Source: Petunia secreta
Taxonomy: Eukaryota > Streptophyta > Magnoliopsida > Solanales > Solanaceae
Reading direction: 5' to 3'
Length of the DNA stretch: 64,000 bases
Assembly: GCA_029990175.1 (NCBI GenBank)
Contig: JARKIP010000005.1
Coordinates: 47,526,001 to 47,590,000, forward strand
Under the pieces are notes generated by a model, which did no database searches, was not told the origin of the DNA, and saw only the letters and a program-made list of their open reading frames with translations. The position numbers and the translations under genes were made by a program. Numbering within the stretch: the stretch's first letter is position 1; each line of letters begins with the position of its first letter. This document shows, in pieces, positions 1-11,299 of the stretch.

Positions 1-1010
1 AAATTATCATATGTTAGTCCCTTTGTTGCTATTAAATTCAATATAGTACTAGAGGCTATTAGACATTTCGAGGTAGCCACTCCTGTTGGTGATTCTGTAG
101 TAGCTAGGCGTGTTTATAGAGGTTGCACAGTGATGATTGGTGACTGTAGCACTACAGCTGACTTAATTGACCTAGAAATGGTTGATATCTATGTTATTCT
201 GGTATGGATTGGTTGTCCTCTTGTTATGCTAACGTTGATTGTAGAGAGAAGACAGTCCAGTTTCACTTTCCAGGAGAATTAGCTATAGAGTGGCAGGGTG
301 TTTTTGCATCGCCAAAGGGTATGTTTATTTCTTACCTTAGGGTAAGGAAGCTAATCGTAAAAGGCTGCTTATATCATATTGTTCATGTTCGAGACTCAGA
401 GAAGAAGACGTTGACTCTTGAGTCAGTTCCAGTAGAAAATGAGTTCCCTGACGTGTTTCCAGATGAGTTACCTTTACTTCCTCCAGAGCGAGAGATTGAT
501 TTTTCTATTGATGTTGTACCAGGTACGCAACCCATATCCATTCCTCCCAATGGGATGGTACCAGTATGAAAGATGGCTCTCTACGCATGTGAATAGATTA
601 CATACAGCTGAATAAAGTCACAATCAAGAATAAATACCCTCTGCCCAGGATTGATGAATTGTTCGACCAGCTCCAGGGTGCCAAGTACTTCTCGAAGATA
701 GATTTGTGATCAGGCTATCATCAGTTAGAGTTAGAGAATCTGATATACCTAAGACTGCATTCAGGACTAGGTATGGCCATTATGAGTTTTTAGTGATGTC
801 GTTTGGACTCACTAATGCCCCTACAGTATTTATGGATCTGATGAATAGCGTATTCAGGCCTTATCTAGATTTATTTATGATTATATTTATTTATGATATT
901 CTCATCTATTCAATGTCTGAATCAGAGCATACGGAGTACCTACACACAATATTGGGTACTCTTCGGGACCAACAATTATACGCTAAGTTCTCGAAGTTTG
1001 AATTCTGATT
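1..1010 (+). pseudogene. T1 pol: protease tail and reverse transcriptase, broken
   Basis: From base 1 the frame reads the C-terminal part of a retroelement aspartic protease (VATPVGDSVV, ADLIDLEMVD). A one-base shift near position 200 leads into MDWLSSCYANVDC and the protease-RT linker with EFPDVFPDELP. About 45-50 residues of RT seem deleted near position 565, because the linker joins directly to the KDGSLRMCID-like block. RT then continues through DQLQGAKYFSKID to a box that reads FIYDILIYS at about 885-912. The family normally has two adjacent aspartates there (F-x-D-D), so a catalytic residue is lost. An in-frame stop lies near 706 and another at 1006. It would have copied element RNA into DNA in cytoplasmic particles; it cannot now. 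Confidence 0.8.
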
Positions 1011-1016
1011 AGATTC

Positions 1017-2430
1017 AGTGGCATTTCTTGGCCACATAGTTTCAGCAGAAGGAATTAAGGTAGATGACCAGAAGATTGAGGTTGTGAAGAATGGGCTAGA
1101 CCTACGATGCCAACTGAGGTACGTAGTTTTCTGGGTTTGGAAGGTTATTACAGAAGGTTCGTGGAGGGGTTTTCCTCCCTTGCAGCTCCAATGACATAAT
1201 TGACACAGAAAACAACCAAATTTCAGTGGTCAGACTCTTGTGAGCACAACTTCCAAGAGCTAAAGAACATGTTGATAACGACCCAAGTACTTGCACTTCC
1301 AGAGGGATTTGAGGGCTATATCATCTATTGTGACGCTTCTCAAATCGGTCTTGTTTGTGTATCGAAAGTACCATACATGTTACTAGCGAACAGGTTCTTA
1401 TGTATAAAGATAGACTTTGTGTTCTTGATGTTGTAGATTTACGTGGATAGATTATGTCCGAGGTATATTATTCCAGATACACTATTCAACCAGGTTCGAC
1501 TAAGATATACCATGATCTTAAGCAGATTTATTGGTGGGACGGAATGAAGCATGACATAGCAGAATTTGTGGCTCAGTGTCCTAACCACCAGCAGGTTAAA
1601 GTCGAGCATCAAAAGCCTAGTGGCTTGTTGCAGGAAATAGAGATTCTATCATGGAAATGGGAAGCAGTGAATATGTATTTCATTACAAGCTTGCCCGTAC
1701 ACGGAGCAGGTATGACTCTATCTGGATTATAGTTGACAGGCTTACTAAATCAGCTCATTTCTTGCCTGTTGGAACTACATATACAGCAGAGGATTATGCC
1801 AGACTTTATATCAGAGAGATAATGCGCCTACATGGTATTCCAATATCTATCATTTCAGACAGGGGCGCATAGTCTACAGCTAATTTCTGGCGATCATTCC
1901 TGACAGGTTTAGAGACACAGGTGAATCAGAGTACAACATTTCATCCACAGACAGGCGGACATGCTGAGCGGACCATTAAGACATTAGAAGATATGCTTAA
2001 AGCTTGCGTGTTAGATTTTGGAGGCAGCTGGAGTGAAACCTCGGGCAGAGGATAGAAACACTCGGGCAGAGAAAAAAACTGACAGAAAACATATCTCAGT
2101 GCATCCCCTCTCATCTATCGTTTATAGAGTTTTCATATAATAATAGAGCTTTATATGGGCGCAAATGCAGGTCTCCTATAGGATGGTTTGAGGTTGGCGA
2201 GTCTCAATTGATGGGTTCAGATTTAATCCAACAGGCAGTTGATAAAGTCAAGTTGATCAGATAAAGATTATTAGCAACGCAGAGCAGACAGAAGTCCTAA
2301 GCAGATAACCGACGTCAAGATTTAGAATTTTAGATTGGCGATTGGATATTCCTGAAAGTATCACCTATGAAAAGACGTTATGAGAATTGGAAAGAAGGGA
2401 AAGCTTAACCCTAGATTTATTGATCCATAT
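1017..2430 (+). pseudogene. T1 pol: RNase H remnant and integrase, broken
   Basis: After RT comes a short RNase H start (FQELKNMLITTQVLALPEG, then YCDAS) that is cut short near 1436, where most of RNase H is missing. Integrase follows: a zinc-binding region (YYSRYTIQPGST to AQCPNHQQ; the usual second Cys is His), then a core with DSIWIIVDRLTKSAHF, ISDRGA and an HPQTGGHAERT block. A TAG follows ISDRGA at 1870. The frame shifts between 1650 and 1730. About 75-85 bases near 2033-2118 interrupt the core and do not look like integrase. The strand-transfer enzyme is therefore non-functional. Recognition rests on the ordered motifs. Confidence 0.78.
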
Positions 2431-2745
2431 CAGGTTATCAAGTGAGTTGGACGTGTAGCATACGAGTTAGACCTTCCAGCAGACCTTAAGGAGGTACATC
2501 TAGTATTCCATGTTTCTATGTTTAGAAAATGTGTTATAGATCCTTCTAGAGTTGTACTAGTAGATGATGTATAGATCACAGAGCAATTGACTGATGAAGA
2601 GGTGCCAGTAGAAATTTTAGATAGGCAGATTCGTCGACTAAGGATGAAAGACATTCCTTCAGTTAAGGTGCTATGGCGAATCAATAACATAGAAGAAATG
2701 ACTTGGGAAGATGAGGAAGATATGAGAGCCTAGTATCCACATCTC
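2431..2745 (+). pseudogene. T1 chromodomain-containing integrase C-terminus
   Basis: Plus-strand translation gives a block with HVSMLRKCVIDPSRVV, then EEVPVEILDRQIRRLR, KVLWRINNIEEMTWE and YPHLF. This is the usual order of the post-GPF/Y linker and chromodomain in Tekay/Del chromoviruses, including the aromatic and acidic residues of the V-x-W and TWE strands. In the family this domain tethers integrase to modified histone tails in heterochromatin. In-frame stops occur at about 2571 and 2731, so the domain is a relic. The LTR begins 86 bases later, after a purine-rich stretch. Confidence 0.75.
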
Positions 2746-2830
2746 TTCACTACTTTAAGTATATAACAGATCCTCAGTTAATGCTTCTACATACTTTATT
2801 TAACATTCGAGGTTCCTAATGAGGGGAAAT

Positions 2831-5299
2831 TGTTACACCCCGTATGTTTAAAGTTAGGTATATCATTCTATTGGCATGTTCAGAATTATTTAAGTGAGTT
2901 TAAAGTCATAATAGGACCATATATAACGTTTATATATTGAATAGAAAGTTTGGGAAAAATCGGATTTAAGTTGCAGAAAAATCGAATAAGGAATTGCCTT
3001 GTAATGAACCTTTTTCAGCAATTAATTTCATGTGTTATATGAGGTCTTTTGGTGATATATCATATACCAAATTGAAGGTCTTGGAGTTTAGTTTCCAAGA
3101 CTTTTGACGGTTTGTTCATACAATGTCTGGATAAAAAGATATGAGCATCAGAAGTGTTACTAGAAAAAGGGACATAAGCGCAAAAGAGGACTAAATTTGA
3201 AATGTTTCAAGTATAAAAGAGAAAATTTATCATTTTCTCAGTCATTTCCAGCAACTTCATGATAGAAGCAATGTGCTCTTGGGTGTTAAAGCCATTATTA
3301 TGGTTTTGAAGAAAGAACATCAATCTTAACTCGAAATTGAAGACGGATTGCGTCAAAATGCTCTACGCGATTAAGGTGACGTTATGCTACCTTCAATTTA
3401 GTCTATAGTTTGAGTTTTAGAATTACTTCATGGCTAATTAAAGTACCTAAATTCTATGTTATAGCATGTTTAAGCTTTGAAAGGTGTGGAATTCAAGGGA
3501 AACAAAGTTTAGAAGCAAGAAACATCAAAGGTATATAAGGCTAAACCTTTCTTTTGGCAAGACATGTATCTTGTAGCTTTTGAAGCTTTTCTTAGTTCTT
3601 AAATTGATGATTCTTGTGGGTAACTTGTATGGCATAAAGGTGATTGTAATTTGGTGCTAAGAACGATGGTAAAAGATGTCCAAAACAGTAGCATAGAATG
3701 TTTTAAAATCTAAACAATTGTTCTTATCTTCGGACAGTTGCTTGTATTTTACGCATAGCTCTTTATACAAATTTGATATTGAGATGATTTAAGATTTTCT
3801 AGAACCATGAGCCAGATATCTATAACTTTTATGAAGACCATAGAGTCTATAACATTGATGTAAATCCTACAAAACAGGTCAAAAAGCAGGGCAGTGGTGC
3901 TATCTAAAGATTCTGTCCGCGAATTTATTATGATGTCCGTCATCTCATTTTGTTATCCATTTGATTTGTTTATGTTATCAATTTATCAAGGTACTCATTC
4001 CCGTGTATATTATAGAGCTGGTTCTGTTTTTGCGGATCATCCAGTTTCAGGGAAAACTTTGCCGAAAATTTTATTGAAATTCAAAGAGTTGGAGAAATTT
4101 TGAGTTCTAGCTTGTGACTATAATTCTATCTAGAATTTTCTTATCATTCCTTTGAGTCCATATCTATTGTTTCCACATGTGTTACGACTCATACATGCTT
4201 ATGCTTATATTGTGATCATGTTATGTGTGATTTGGAGTCTCCCATAGAGGCTGGACATTGGACACACAGTCCGGTCGCGTGTGATACTACCCGTCTGGGG
4301 GATACAGCCCCTCTGGTTCAATCAGGAGTTGAAACACCTAGTATGACCGGGTGTCATTCATACACTCAGACCAGAGAGATTAGATATTACTGGGGGGGGG
4401 GGGGTAGACATAGCCCATAACACCCGCCAGGTTTGATATGTACGCGTATATAGCCACAGTATGCACTGCATGATTATATGTGAGGCTAGTTCAGATGTTC
4501 AGCTACCTAATTTGGGGGGATATAGCCCATAACACCAGGCAGGCACCACTTCAGATAACAGTCCAGTTTTAGTGCAGTCCTAGTTATCAGTTCTCAGTTA
4601 TAAGCTACCAGTTCTTAGCGTCAGTATCAGTTGACAGCTATCAATTCCAGTTTCTAGTAACCAGTTATCAGTCATATTACAGTTATTTATCAGTATTCAG
4701 CTCAGTCTTCAGTTCTAGATTCAGCTAGACTTCAGTTTATATTCAGGACATGTCTAGTACGTCTTCAGATTTCCAACTACATTGCTATGCTCCTGCTCAT
4801 ATTTACACATTTATATTCCAGCCTTACAGTTTCATTTAGCTATAATTTATTATATGCTCAGGCCTTACATACTTTGTACATATCGTACTCACGCCCTTTC
4901 TGGGGCGCAGCGTTACATGCCATGCAGGTACAGAGAGATCAGACCTTAAGCCACGTTAGCAGGCTATCTACCAGGTATTGGAGTCACTCCGTCTCCTCCT
5001 GGAGTTTACTATTTATAGACGTCGAGTAGGTATGGCGGGGCCTTGTCCCGTCCTTTGTATATTCAGTTCAGCACTCTTAGAGGCCTGTAGATATGTCCCT
5101 GTGTAGTTCATTCAGTATGTTATATATGTCAGCGTGCGATAGCCTTGTCGTCTTCCCAGACTTAATGTTTCAGTAAATATGCATGTATATATCACCAGGT
5201 TGTCAGCTCATCTCTATTAATCATAGGTTATTAGTAGGTTCAGTGATGATCGACACTCAGTGTCGGTTATCCGTCGCGGCCCTAGGTTAGGTCGTGACA
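2831..5299 (+). repeat. T1 3' LTR, 2469 bp
   Basis: It begins TGTTACACCCCG right after GAGGGGAAAT (polypurine-like) and ends TAGGTCGTGACA, giving TG...CA ends. It has no long ORF. It contains a G13 run, two copies of a block with ATAGCCCATAACACC (about 4410 and 4520), and a CAGT/CAGTTATCAG-rich stretch at about 4570-4760. A 176-base internal piece (about 4110-4275) recurs inside the 5' LTR of element E, and the last about 130 bases recur inverted at 53266-53395. Confidence 0.8.
4392..4404. repeat. G13 homopolymer in the T1 LTR
   Basis: Thirteen consecutive G residues. Length in such runs is prone to sequencing and replication error. Confidence 0.9.
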
Positions 5300-6121
5300 G
5301 ATGGTGCAATCCAAATTGCATCAAGACCATTCACTCAGAGTCAAGCCAAAGAGATCCAAGATGCTCACCTAAGCTTGATTTGGAAGGGCCTTGATGATGC
5401 GAGTTTCGGGAGTTATTTGAAGATCATCCATTTGAGCTCAATGGAAGGGAGATGCCTAGGCACCAGGAGGAGGCGGAGTGCCTAAGCTCAGGAGGAGCGC
5501 CTGCCAGTCTTGATAAGTGAGGTAACCAAGCGGAGTGCCTAAGCTCAGGTGGAGCGCCCACCTTACCAGTGATGCCACCAGGTGGAGCGCCTAAGCCCAG
5601 GTGGAGTGCCTAGCTGCCTTGATCAGTAGCACAACCAGGCGGAGCGCCCAACATCCAGGCGAAGCACCTAGCTGAGGAGGGGCGCATAGCTTGATGAAGT
5701 CTTGATAGTTTTTGTGTGTAATTCCTATTGTAGCCCTACGTGGCCTTTATTGTTTAAACCCACTTTGGGGGGGTATTTAAGACCTTTCGTGTCATGTAAA
5801 AGAAGACTATAAGAGTCTTCCTTAGGCATTTATTTCATTTTACCTAATTTTGAATACACAAACACATGAGATTTCTCTCTAATGAAAACTTTGTTCTTAG
5901 CTTGATTTCAATTGGAAGAATCCTAGTTGAACCTTAATCCTACTTTGATCATTCTATTTGCAAGAGTCGGGTATCTCTTGAGGATAGCTGCTTAGTATAG
6001 GTTATTCTCGACCTTCACCCAAAATGTAGTGAGACTTAGTTCCTCGTTGCTACTTAGGTAATCGTTCTAGTCTCGTCTTGTTTTTATTGTTACTTTTACT
6101 TCCGCGATTTGCATTGCATCA
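5300..6121 (+). repeat. A2: LTR of family A, about 820 bp
   Basis: It follows the T1 LTR end directly. Landmarks shared with the complete element A LTR come in the same order: a reading frame with SRPFTQSQAKEIQDAHL, a cluster of GC-rich 11-mers (AGGCGGAGTGCCT and variants, 5460-5690), the TAGCCCTACGTGGCCTTTA block, CCCACTTTGGGG, a TATA-containing dyad at 5802-5820, and a terminal GCATTGCATCA. No A-type internal sequence follows, so it is a solo LTR or a truncated end. The flanking pentamers do not match. T1 may have inserted at its very start, which would hide the original 5' flank. Confidence 0.7.
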
Positions 6122-8402
6122 TTTATGGGCATCAATGTCTGAGGAGGAATTTTAGTTTATTGGTAATGGAGAGGCTGCTGGTTTAGTAATAATTACCCAC
6201 CTAGTATGTTTTGTGTTTGTGTCATGCCTCTATACTGGGGAGGACATAATTGGCACCCAACCTGTACTACCATTGAGTGAACTTTGAAGTAACTGGCAAA
6301 ATATCTTTTAATACTTTCAACTAAAGAGAAATATAATCAATGACACTGCAAGACATACTTTATTTTAACAACTAGTTCAGGGATAAAAATATCACTAAAA
6401 CTAATAAATCTTGTCAATATGAACATTTGAAAAACTCGCTAGCTAAGTCATGAGCCTCTAGGAGAATAAACTGAACGAATAAAGACATAGGTCTACGGGG
6501 CATTCCCCAAAATTTATTAATGAATATAGTTGGAAATTGTCTTGAAACTAGCTGCAACAGGAAGGAAAACGGAGCTTACCAACTGGACGCTGCATGAGTT
6601 TGACTCTAGCCACAAACTTTATTACCTACAGTCTCAGCACCTGCCACTTAAAAGTAAGCAGGCCCTCGTGGGCTACCTCCAGGATACCTAGTAAATCTCA
6701 TAGACTCCCTTCTAAAAGGCCTAATAAGACTTATTGGAATATAATATATTAAGAAAGAAAATATATATCTATAAACATGCCATTAATCTATGGTTTGAGA
6801 TTTTATACTAAACTGAAGGTTAAGCAATTAAACTATTAACTGATGTTAAACTGAGTTGAGCTATTAAAAAAGAAGTAACTTTACTGAAAAGAAATATGAT
6901 TTCAAATTGTGACCCTACGTACGTGAGATCTAGCAACACGCACGGGGGAGTGTTGGTCTCTCTCCCTAATAAGTAATGGCCCTGCATACGTGCAACTAGT
7001 GTCACATATGTGGTAGTGTCGGTCAATCTCCCAAAACAAACTGTGACCCTGCATACGTGAGATCTGCCAACATGCACGGGGGAATGTCGACATATCTCCC
7101 CAATAAGTAATGTGATCACAAACTAACTGAGTCTGAACAATGCATTTCTATCACTAACATATAGGAACACATTACATGTTCACACAAGCATGAACAAAAT
7201 CAACCAAGTCTTATATTACTAAAACTGGGTGTAACATAAATAATTCATACAAAACTATATTTAATACTATACCACCTATTCAGTCCTAATTAGAAAGATT
7301 GTCTCAACTTATCTCGAGCTTTAGCTAATCATTGCCTCTTTTATCAATTTCCTTAAATGCCCAATAGTTAATAATCTACAATTATGATCCATCAAACCGT
7401 TAACATTCACTTTACCAGTTCAATAATATTACTTGAACTAAACTTCAAATCATTCTAATTTTCATTCTCTCCATTGAGGTGGATTTTCAGTTTATGACTT
7501 CAATTGGGATCTATTCGAGTCCATGGTTATCTCACTGAATCAATAAGGATAATAAATTTCACCAATTAAACTAATAATCCCAGCACACTTTAATACTATT
7601 AAATTAAATAGGGTAAAGTATTTGAAATTACCTTAGATTGCAATTTTCACATAGCCCTAGTCGCTGTAAAGCAGAACCGCTATTTGATCTATCCATTCAG
7701 TGTATGTAAAGAGACCAACAAAGTTAATTCGTATACCCCTTAGCTGTTTGCTGCTTTACAGATAATGGAGATGAATAGTAGGTTAGTCATGAGTTTCAGT
7801 TCCGCAAAACTACTAATTTTCTCAACAAAGATGCTTTTATACTGAAGATAACTAAGACACCTAAATACCCTCATGTAACCTACACTTTGAAGAGATAGAA
7901 TATTGTCCAAAAAGTATCTTTATTAACATAAAAACATTCTCATAGTTTTTCAGTTAAACTAAAATAGACCATAGGCAGCACATTACCAACTAATGCTCTT
8001 AAGTGCATTAAACACAACTTTGACACACCTTTCCATCATTAGTGCTTGATGATTTGACCAACCAATCCACCTTTTGGATTGTACAATTATATCTCATAAA
8101 ATTTCCTTTCACGTTGCTAGAATAGGGAAAAAAATTCATTATATATAATACACATGGTAATATTCTCTACAGTATTGATTAAATGGAATCCTTGTCTCAC
8201 TTAACAAAAATTTATTTCCTTTCCCTTAAAAACCATGATATGACACGCATCCATACACGTTTCTTTTCAACAAAGAAATATTTTCCCAAGCTTTACCATA
8301 TTATTCATCAAGTAAGTTTTCAAGCTTCAAATTTACTATCTTATTTTGAGTCATACCGTTACCATTTAATATAAGGCTTAGAGAATTTAAGGGTCGTTAC
8401 AT
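6122..8402 (-). other. Unassigned repeat-like DNA, possibly a minus-strand LTR
   Basis: No gene is visible. Read on the minus strand from 8402 it begins TGTAACGACCC, a common start of plant gypsy LTRs, preceded by AAAAGGACAAAA. It contains a three-copy 67-bp repeat and no long frame with recognisable domains. The left end was not resolved. The assignment is inference from the start motif only. Confidence 0.35.
6911..7111. repeat. 67-bp tandem repeat, three copies
   Basis: The phrase GACCCTACGTACGTGAG and variants starts at 6911, 6978 and 7045, an exact 67-base period. Each unit also has CACGGGGGA-like or related text and a TCTCCC-x-ATAAGTAATG-like end. Units are imperfect. Overlapping minus-strand reading frames here are a by-product of the repeat. 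Confidence 0.75.
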
Positions 8403-8829
8403 TTTGTCCTTTTAAACATTAGTTGAATGAGAAGGGTGAGAGAGAAAAAACCAAAACATGCAGAAAAAAGATAAATATGTTTATTGGTCAAAGAACGGTG
8501 CACCACACTTTTCTTTACTTTTGCCTCAATAGAAGACATATTGTATATATCATCTATTTTTCTTGAAAAGTTCAAAAATACCGTGACTTCATTTATTTCA
8601 TCAAAAGCCAGATGCAAAGACACTCAATCAAGAGTCTTATAGCGATCAAATCATCGAAGCCAGGCTCTACTTTTTGCATTGTGCTTGTTTTTATTTTTTT
8701 CATATTTGTTTCAAATATGTGTGATTAAAAATACGCCACATATACTTACCGGATTATGAGGCTAGCTTGCGAAGAATAAAGTCGCCTTGCAAGATAACAG
8801 GTGCTCAAGAAATACACCTGCTCCATTAG

Positions 8830-9636
8830 TGATGCAATGCAAACAAAACCAAGCCAACCCTTTACTAGAAGTCAAGTCAAGCAATTCATGATGCTCATAT
8901 TCACTTGGTATGACAAGGCGTGGACGTGGAAGATGCGAGCTCCAGAACCACTTTGAAGATCATGCACTGGAGCACCATGGAAGGAGAACCATCTAGGCCA
9001 TAAGGATGAGCTTAAGAGACACAAAATGAGGCGCCTCAAAAGGCTTCAGGAAGAGCGGACCGCCTAGTGAATGATCAACTCTCTAGATCTCCTAGGGGCG
9101 GACCGCCCCTGTGTATGGGCGGACCGCCCACTATGCTGTGCAACTTTTCCAAGCTTTGCAGAGGCGGACCACCTCCCTAAGTGGGCGGGGTGCCTAGTAT
9201 GCTGAGACACCATCCGAATTTCCTACTTATTTGTGGTGTAATTCCAACTATAGCCCTAGTTTACTTATGTTGTTTTCACCCACTTTAGGGGAGTTTTAGA
9301 CATTTTATTTATGTTTGTGGAAGACTATAAGAGTCTTCATTAGTCTTGGATTCATTACTTCACTTTGAATACAAAAAGAAAAGAGAAATCCTCTCTATTG
9401 AAACCTATGAATTTTTGCTTGATTTCAATTGGACGATTTCAAGTTGAAATTCAAACCTTTCCAATCATTCCATTTTCAAGAACCTCGTGATTCTTGAGGA
9501 TAGTTGTATAGCGTAGGTGATTCTTGACCATCGTTTGGGGTGTAACGAAACATCATTCTTCGTTGCTTCTTGAACAAATGTGTGAGTCTGGTCTCGTTTT
9601 TATCTCTTTATCGCTTTCGTAGATTCGATTGCATCA
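8830..9636 (+). mobile_element. A3: solo LTR of family A, 807 bp
   Basis: It starts TGATGCAATGC and ends GATTGCATCA. The order of parts matches the LTR of element A: a coding-like start (AACCCTTTACTAGAAGTCAAGTC), GC-rich 11-mers such as GGGCGGACCGCCC (9050-9200), TAGCCCTAGTTTACTTATG, a TATA dyad at 9320-9338, and CTTGATTTCAATTGGA. The unoccupied site is seen in copy 2 of the surrounding duplication at 10391-10407 (CTCCATTAGCCACAACC). Flanks ATTAG and ACTCG share 3 of 5 bases, as expected for an old target duplication. No internal region is left. Confidence 0.88.
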
Positions 9637-9844
9637 ACTCGCCACAACCGCTCATCATGCATGGGCCTAGAGTCGAAGGGCACATATCTAGCCGCCTTGT
9701 ATATACCAGTCTTCTAGTTAGGTACCCCTACTTTCTCCGTTTCTCGCTTATTTCCATTGTTTCTTCATTATATTATTATTTCTTGTGACCCCAAATAAAT
9801 TTTATGTGTTTAATCTACCTAGAAAGTTTTAGGCATAAACAGTT

Positions 9845-9862
9845 TGGCACCTACCGTGGTAC
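9845..9862 (+). other. Primer-binding-site-like sequence, family G, copy 1
   Basis: TGGCACCTACCGTGGTAC lies 3 bases after an LTR-like end (CATAAACA). It resembles the TGGCGCCTACCGTGGGG-type site known from Tat-lineage gypsy elements, with changes. Confidence 0.5.
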
Positions 9863-9882
9863 CCAAGCAATTTAATACTTTT

Positions 9883-10598
9883 ACCATTTAATATAAGGCT
9901 TAGGATTATTTGAGGGTCGTTACATTTTGTCCTTTTAAACATTAGTTGAATGAGAAGGATGAGGGAGGAAAGACCAAAAAAAGGAGGAAAAAGATAAATG
10001 TGTTTCTTGGCCAAAGAGAGGTTCACCACACTTTTCTTGAGCCTAAAACTATATTTATTTATAGATTAATGAAAAAGTTAGAAGTGACTTTTGCCTTAAT
10101 AAAAGACATATTGTATATATCATCTATTTTTCTTGAAAAGTTCAAAAACACCGTGACTTTATTTATTTCATCAAAAGCCAGATGCAAAGCCACTCAATCA
10201 AGAGTTTTACAGCCATCAACTCATCGAAGCCAGGTTCTACTTCTTGCATTGTGCTTGTTATTATTTTTTTCATATTTGTTTCAAACATATGTGATTAAAA
10301 ATACGCCACATATAATTACGGGATTATGAGGCTAGCTTGCGAAGAATAAACTCGCCTTGCAAGATAACAGCTGCTCAAGAAATTTACTTGCTCCATTAGC
10401 CACAACCGATCATCATGCACGGGCCGAAAGTTGAAAGGCACATATCTAGTCGCCTTGTATATATTAGTCTTCTAGTTAGGTACCCTTACATTCTCTTTTT
10501 CTCGCTTATTTCCATTATTTCTTTATTATATTATTATTTCTTGTGACCCCAAATAAATTTTATGTGTTTAATCTACCTAGAATGTTCTAGGCATAAAG
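9883..10598 (+). repeat. Duplicated segment, copy 2 (empty site)
   Basis: A direct repeat of copy 1, starting at the same TTACCATTTAATATAAGG boundary. It lacks the solo LTR and preserves the pre-insertion junction. It ends at GGCATAAAG just before the next primer-site-like sequence. The two copies are adjacent, so the arrangement is either a tandem duplication or an LTR-LTR remnant with the internal region almost wholly lost. Confidence 0.8.
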
Positions 10599-10600
10599 TT

Positions 10601-10618
10601 TGGCACCTACCCTAGTAC
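10601..10618 (+). other. Primer-binding-site-like sequence, family G, copy 2
   Basis: TGGCACCTACCCTAGTAC is the second copy of the site at 9845. A gag-like frame opens about 100 bases downstream, the position expected for an element 5' end. Confidence 0.5.
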
Positions 10619-10717
10619 CCAGGCAATTACTTGTTTTTATAAAGAGACATACAAATCATGTAATAAGACAAGGACAGATTGCCACAAAAATTTGTCTAGG
10701 CAACGAATGATGTCAGG

Positions 10718-11005
10718 ATGGATCCTAACGATCCTATCGATCGTAACGTAGATTCAGCCAAGGAGCCGGTAGCCGTGGAAGAAGAATGTGACCACCGCGA
10801 GGAACGGTCCCACAATGGGGACCCCACACAGGGAGGAAGCCTAGTCAGGGCCAAAGAGAAGTTTGAGAGAGCTTTCGACAAACTTCTCAAGGTTCAGCTG
10901 ATGATGGCTGTAATGCTAGCGAAGCACTTGGAGGAAGTTTTCACAAAGTCAATTCCGCAGTCAGGAATAGGTGACCCTGGTTTGGGTGAGGCGGTCGCCT
11001 ATTCT
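10718..11005 (+). pseudogene. Family G gag N-terminal fragment
   Basis: An ATG frame follows the primer-site-like sequence and leader. It starts MDPNDPIDRNVDSAKEPV and has a charged, helix-rich stretch (VRAKEKFERAFDKLL, then VMLAKHLEEVF). After about residue 90 the text changes to GEAVAYSAGVGRP, which coincides with the start of D-family LTR text (GGCGGTCGCC and GGTGGGCCGC), so the real gag is cut by element D. I recognise no domain; the gag reading rests on position after the primer site and on composition. Confidence 0.45.
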
Positions 11006-11299
11006 GCAGGGGTGGGTCGTCCAACAGTTGAGGTGGGCCGCTTATTCTGAGCTCCAAAATTGCATGCTCTCTTTTTCTTTCATTAGGCGACTACCCTGAG
11101 TTGGGGGTGGGGCGCATGTCCTGCTGCAGCTGAAATCATCACTTTCGCATCACTTTTTGCTCGTTTGGTTCCAATCTTCTTTCTGTAATATTTGTAACCT
11201 AAAACTAAGCACAATATGACATTATATGCACAAAAAATACTTTTGGATTCAAAAACAAAAGTTAAATGTAGTTTTAAAATTGGTAAAAAACCAACTTAT
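10976..11299 (-). repeat. D 3' LTR, truncated
   Basis: On the minus strand a polypurine-like AAGTTTGGGGAG is followed by TTGATAAGTTGG at 11299, the usual plant LTR start TGATAAGT. Leftward come AT-rich sequence and then short GC-rich motifs (GGTAGTCGCCTAATGA, GGCCCACC, GGCGACCGCC) also seen at 43580-44745. It stops at the G gag junction near 10976. The exact end is uncertain. Confidence 0.6.

Larger units (their letters stand above)
1..5299 (+). mobile_element. T1: 3' part of a decayed Tekay/Del-like Ty3/gypsy chromovirus
   Basis: The window opens inside this element. In order come a protease tail, RT, RNase H remnants, integrase, a chromodomain, a purine-rich tract and a long terminal repeat that starts TGTTACACCCC and ends GGTCGTGACA. 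Presence of a chromodomain after integrase and a 2.47 kb LTR fit the Tekay/Del chromovirus lineage. The 5' half lies outside the window, so the target duplication cannot be tested. Frameshifts, stops and internal deletions throughout show an old, inactive copy. Confidence 0.85.
8361..9879 (+). repeat. Duplicated segment, copy 1 (interrupted by solo LTR A3)
   Basis: Similarity to copy 2 starts at TTACCATTTAATATAAGGCTTAG and runs through the GAATGAGAAGG block, the AATACGCCACATATA block and the AGGTACCC-x-TA block, ending in a primer-site-like TTGGCACCTACCGTGG at 9844. Without the 807-bp solo LTR it is about 710 bp. It holds the end of an LTR of family G (GGCATAAACA) plus a little flanking DNA. 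Copy 2 carries about 45 extra bases near 10040-10085. Confidence 0.8.

Noticed and set aside
5297..6126. Target duplication for A2
   Set aside because: ACAGA and TTTAT do not match; the left flank is T1 sequence.
6248..6268. TTGGCACCCAACCTG as a primer-binding site
   Set aside because: Only partly like Tat-type sites and no LTR end or gag frame is placed properly around it.
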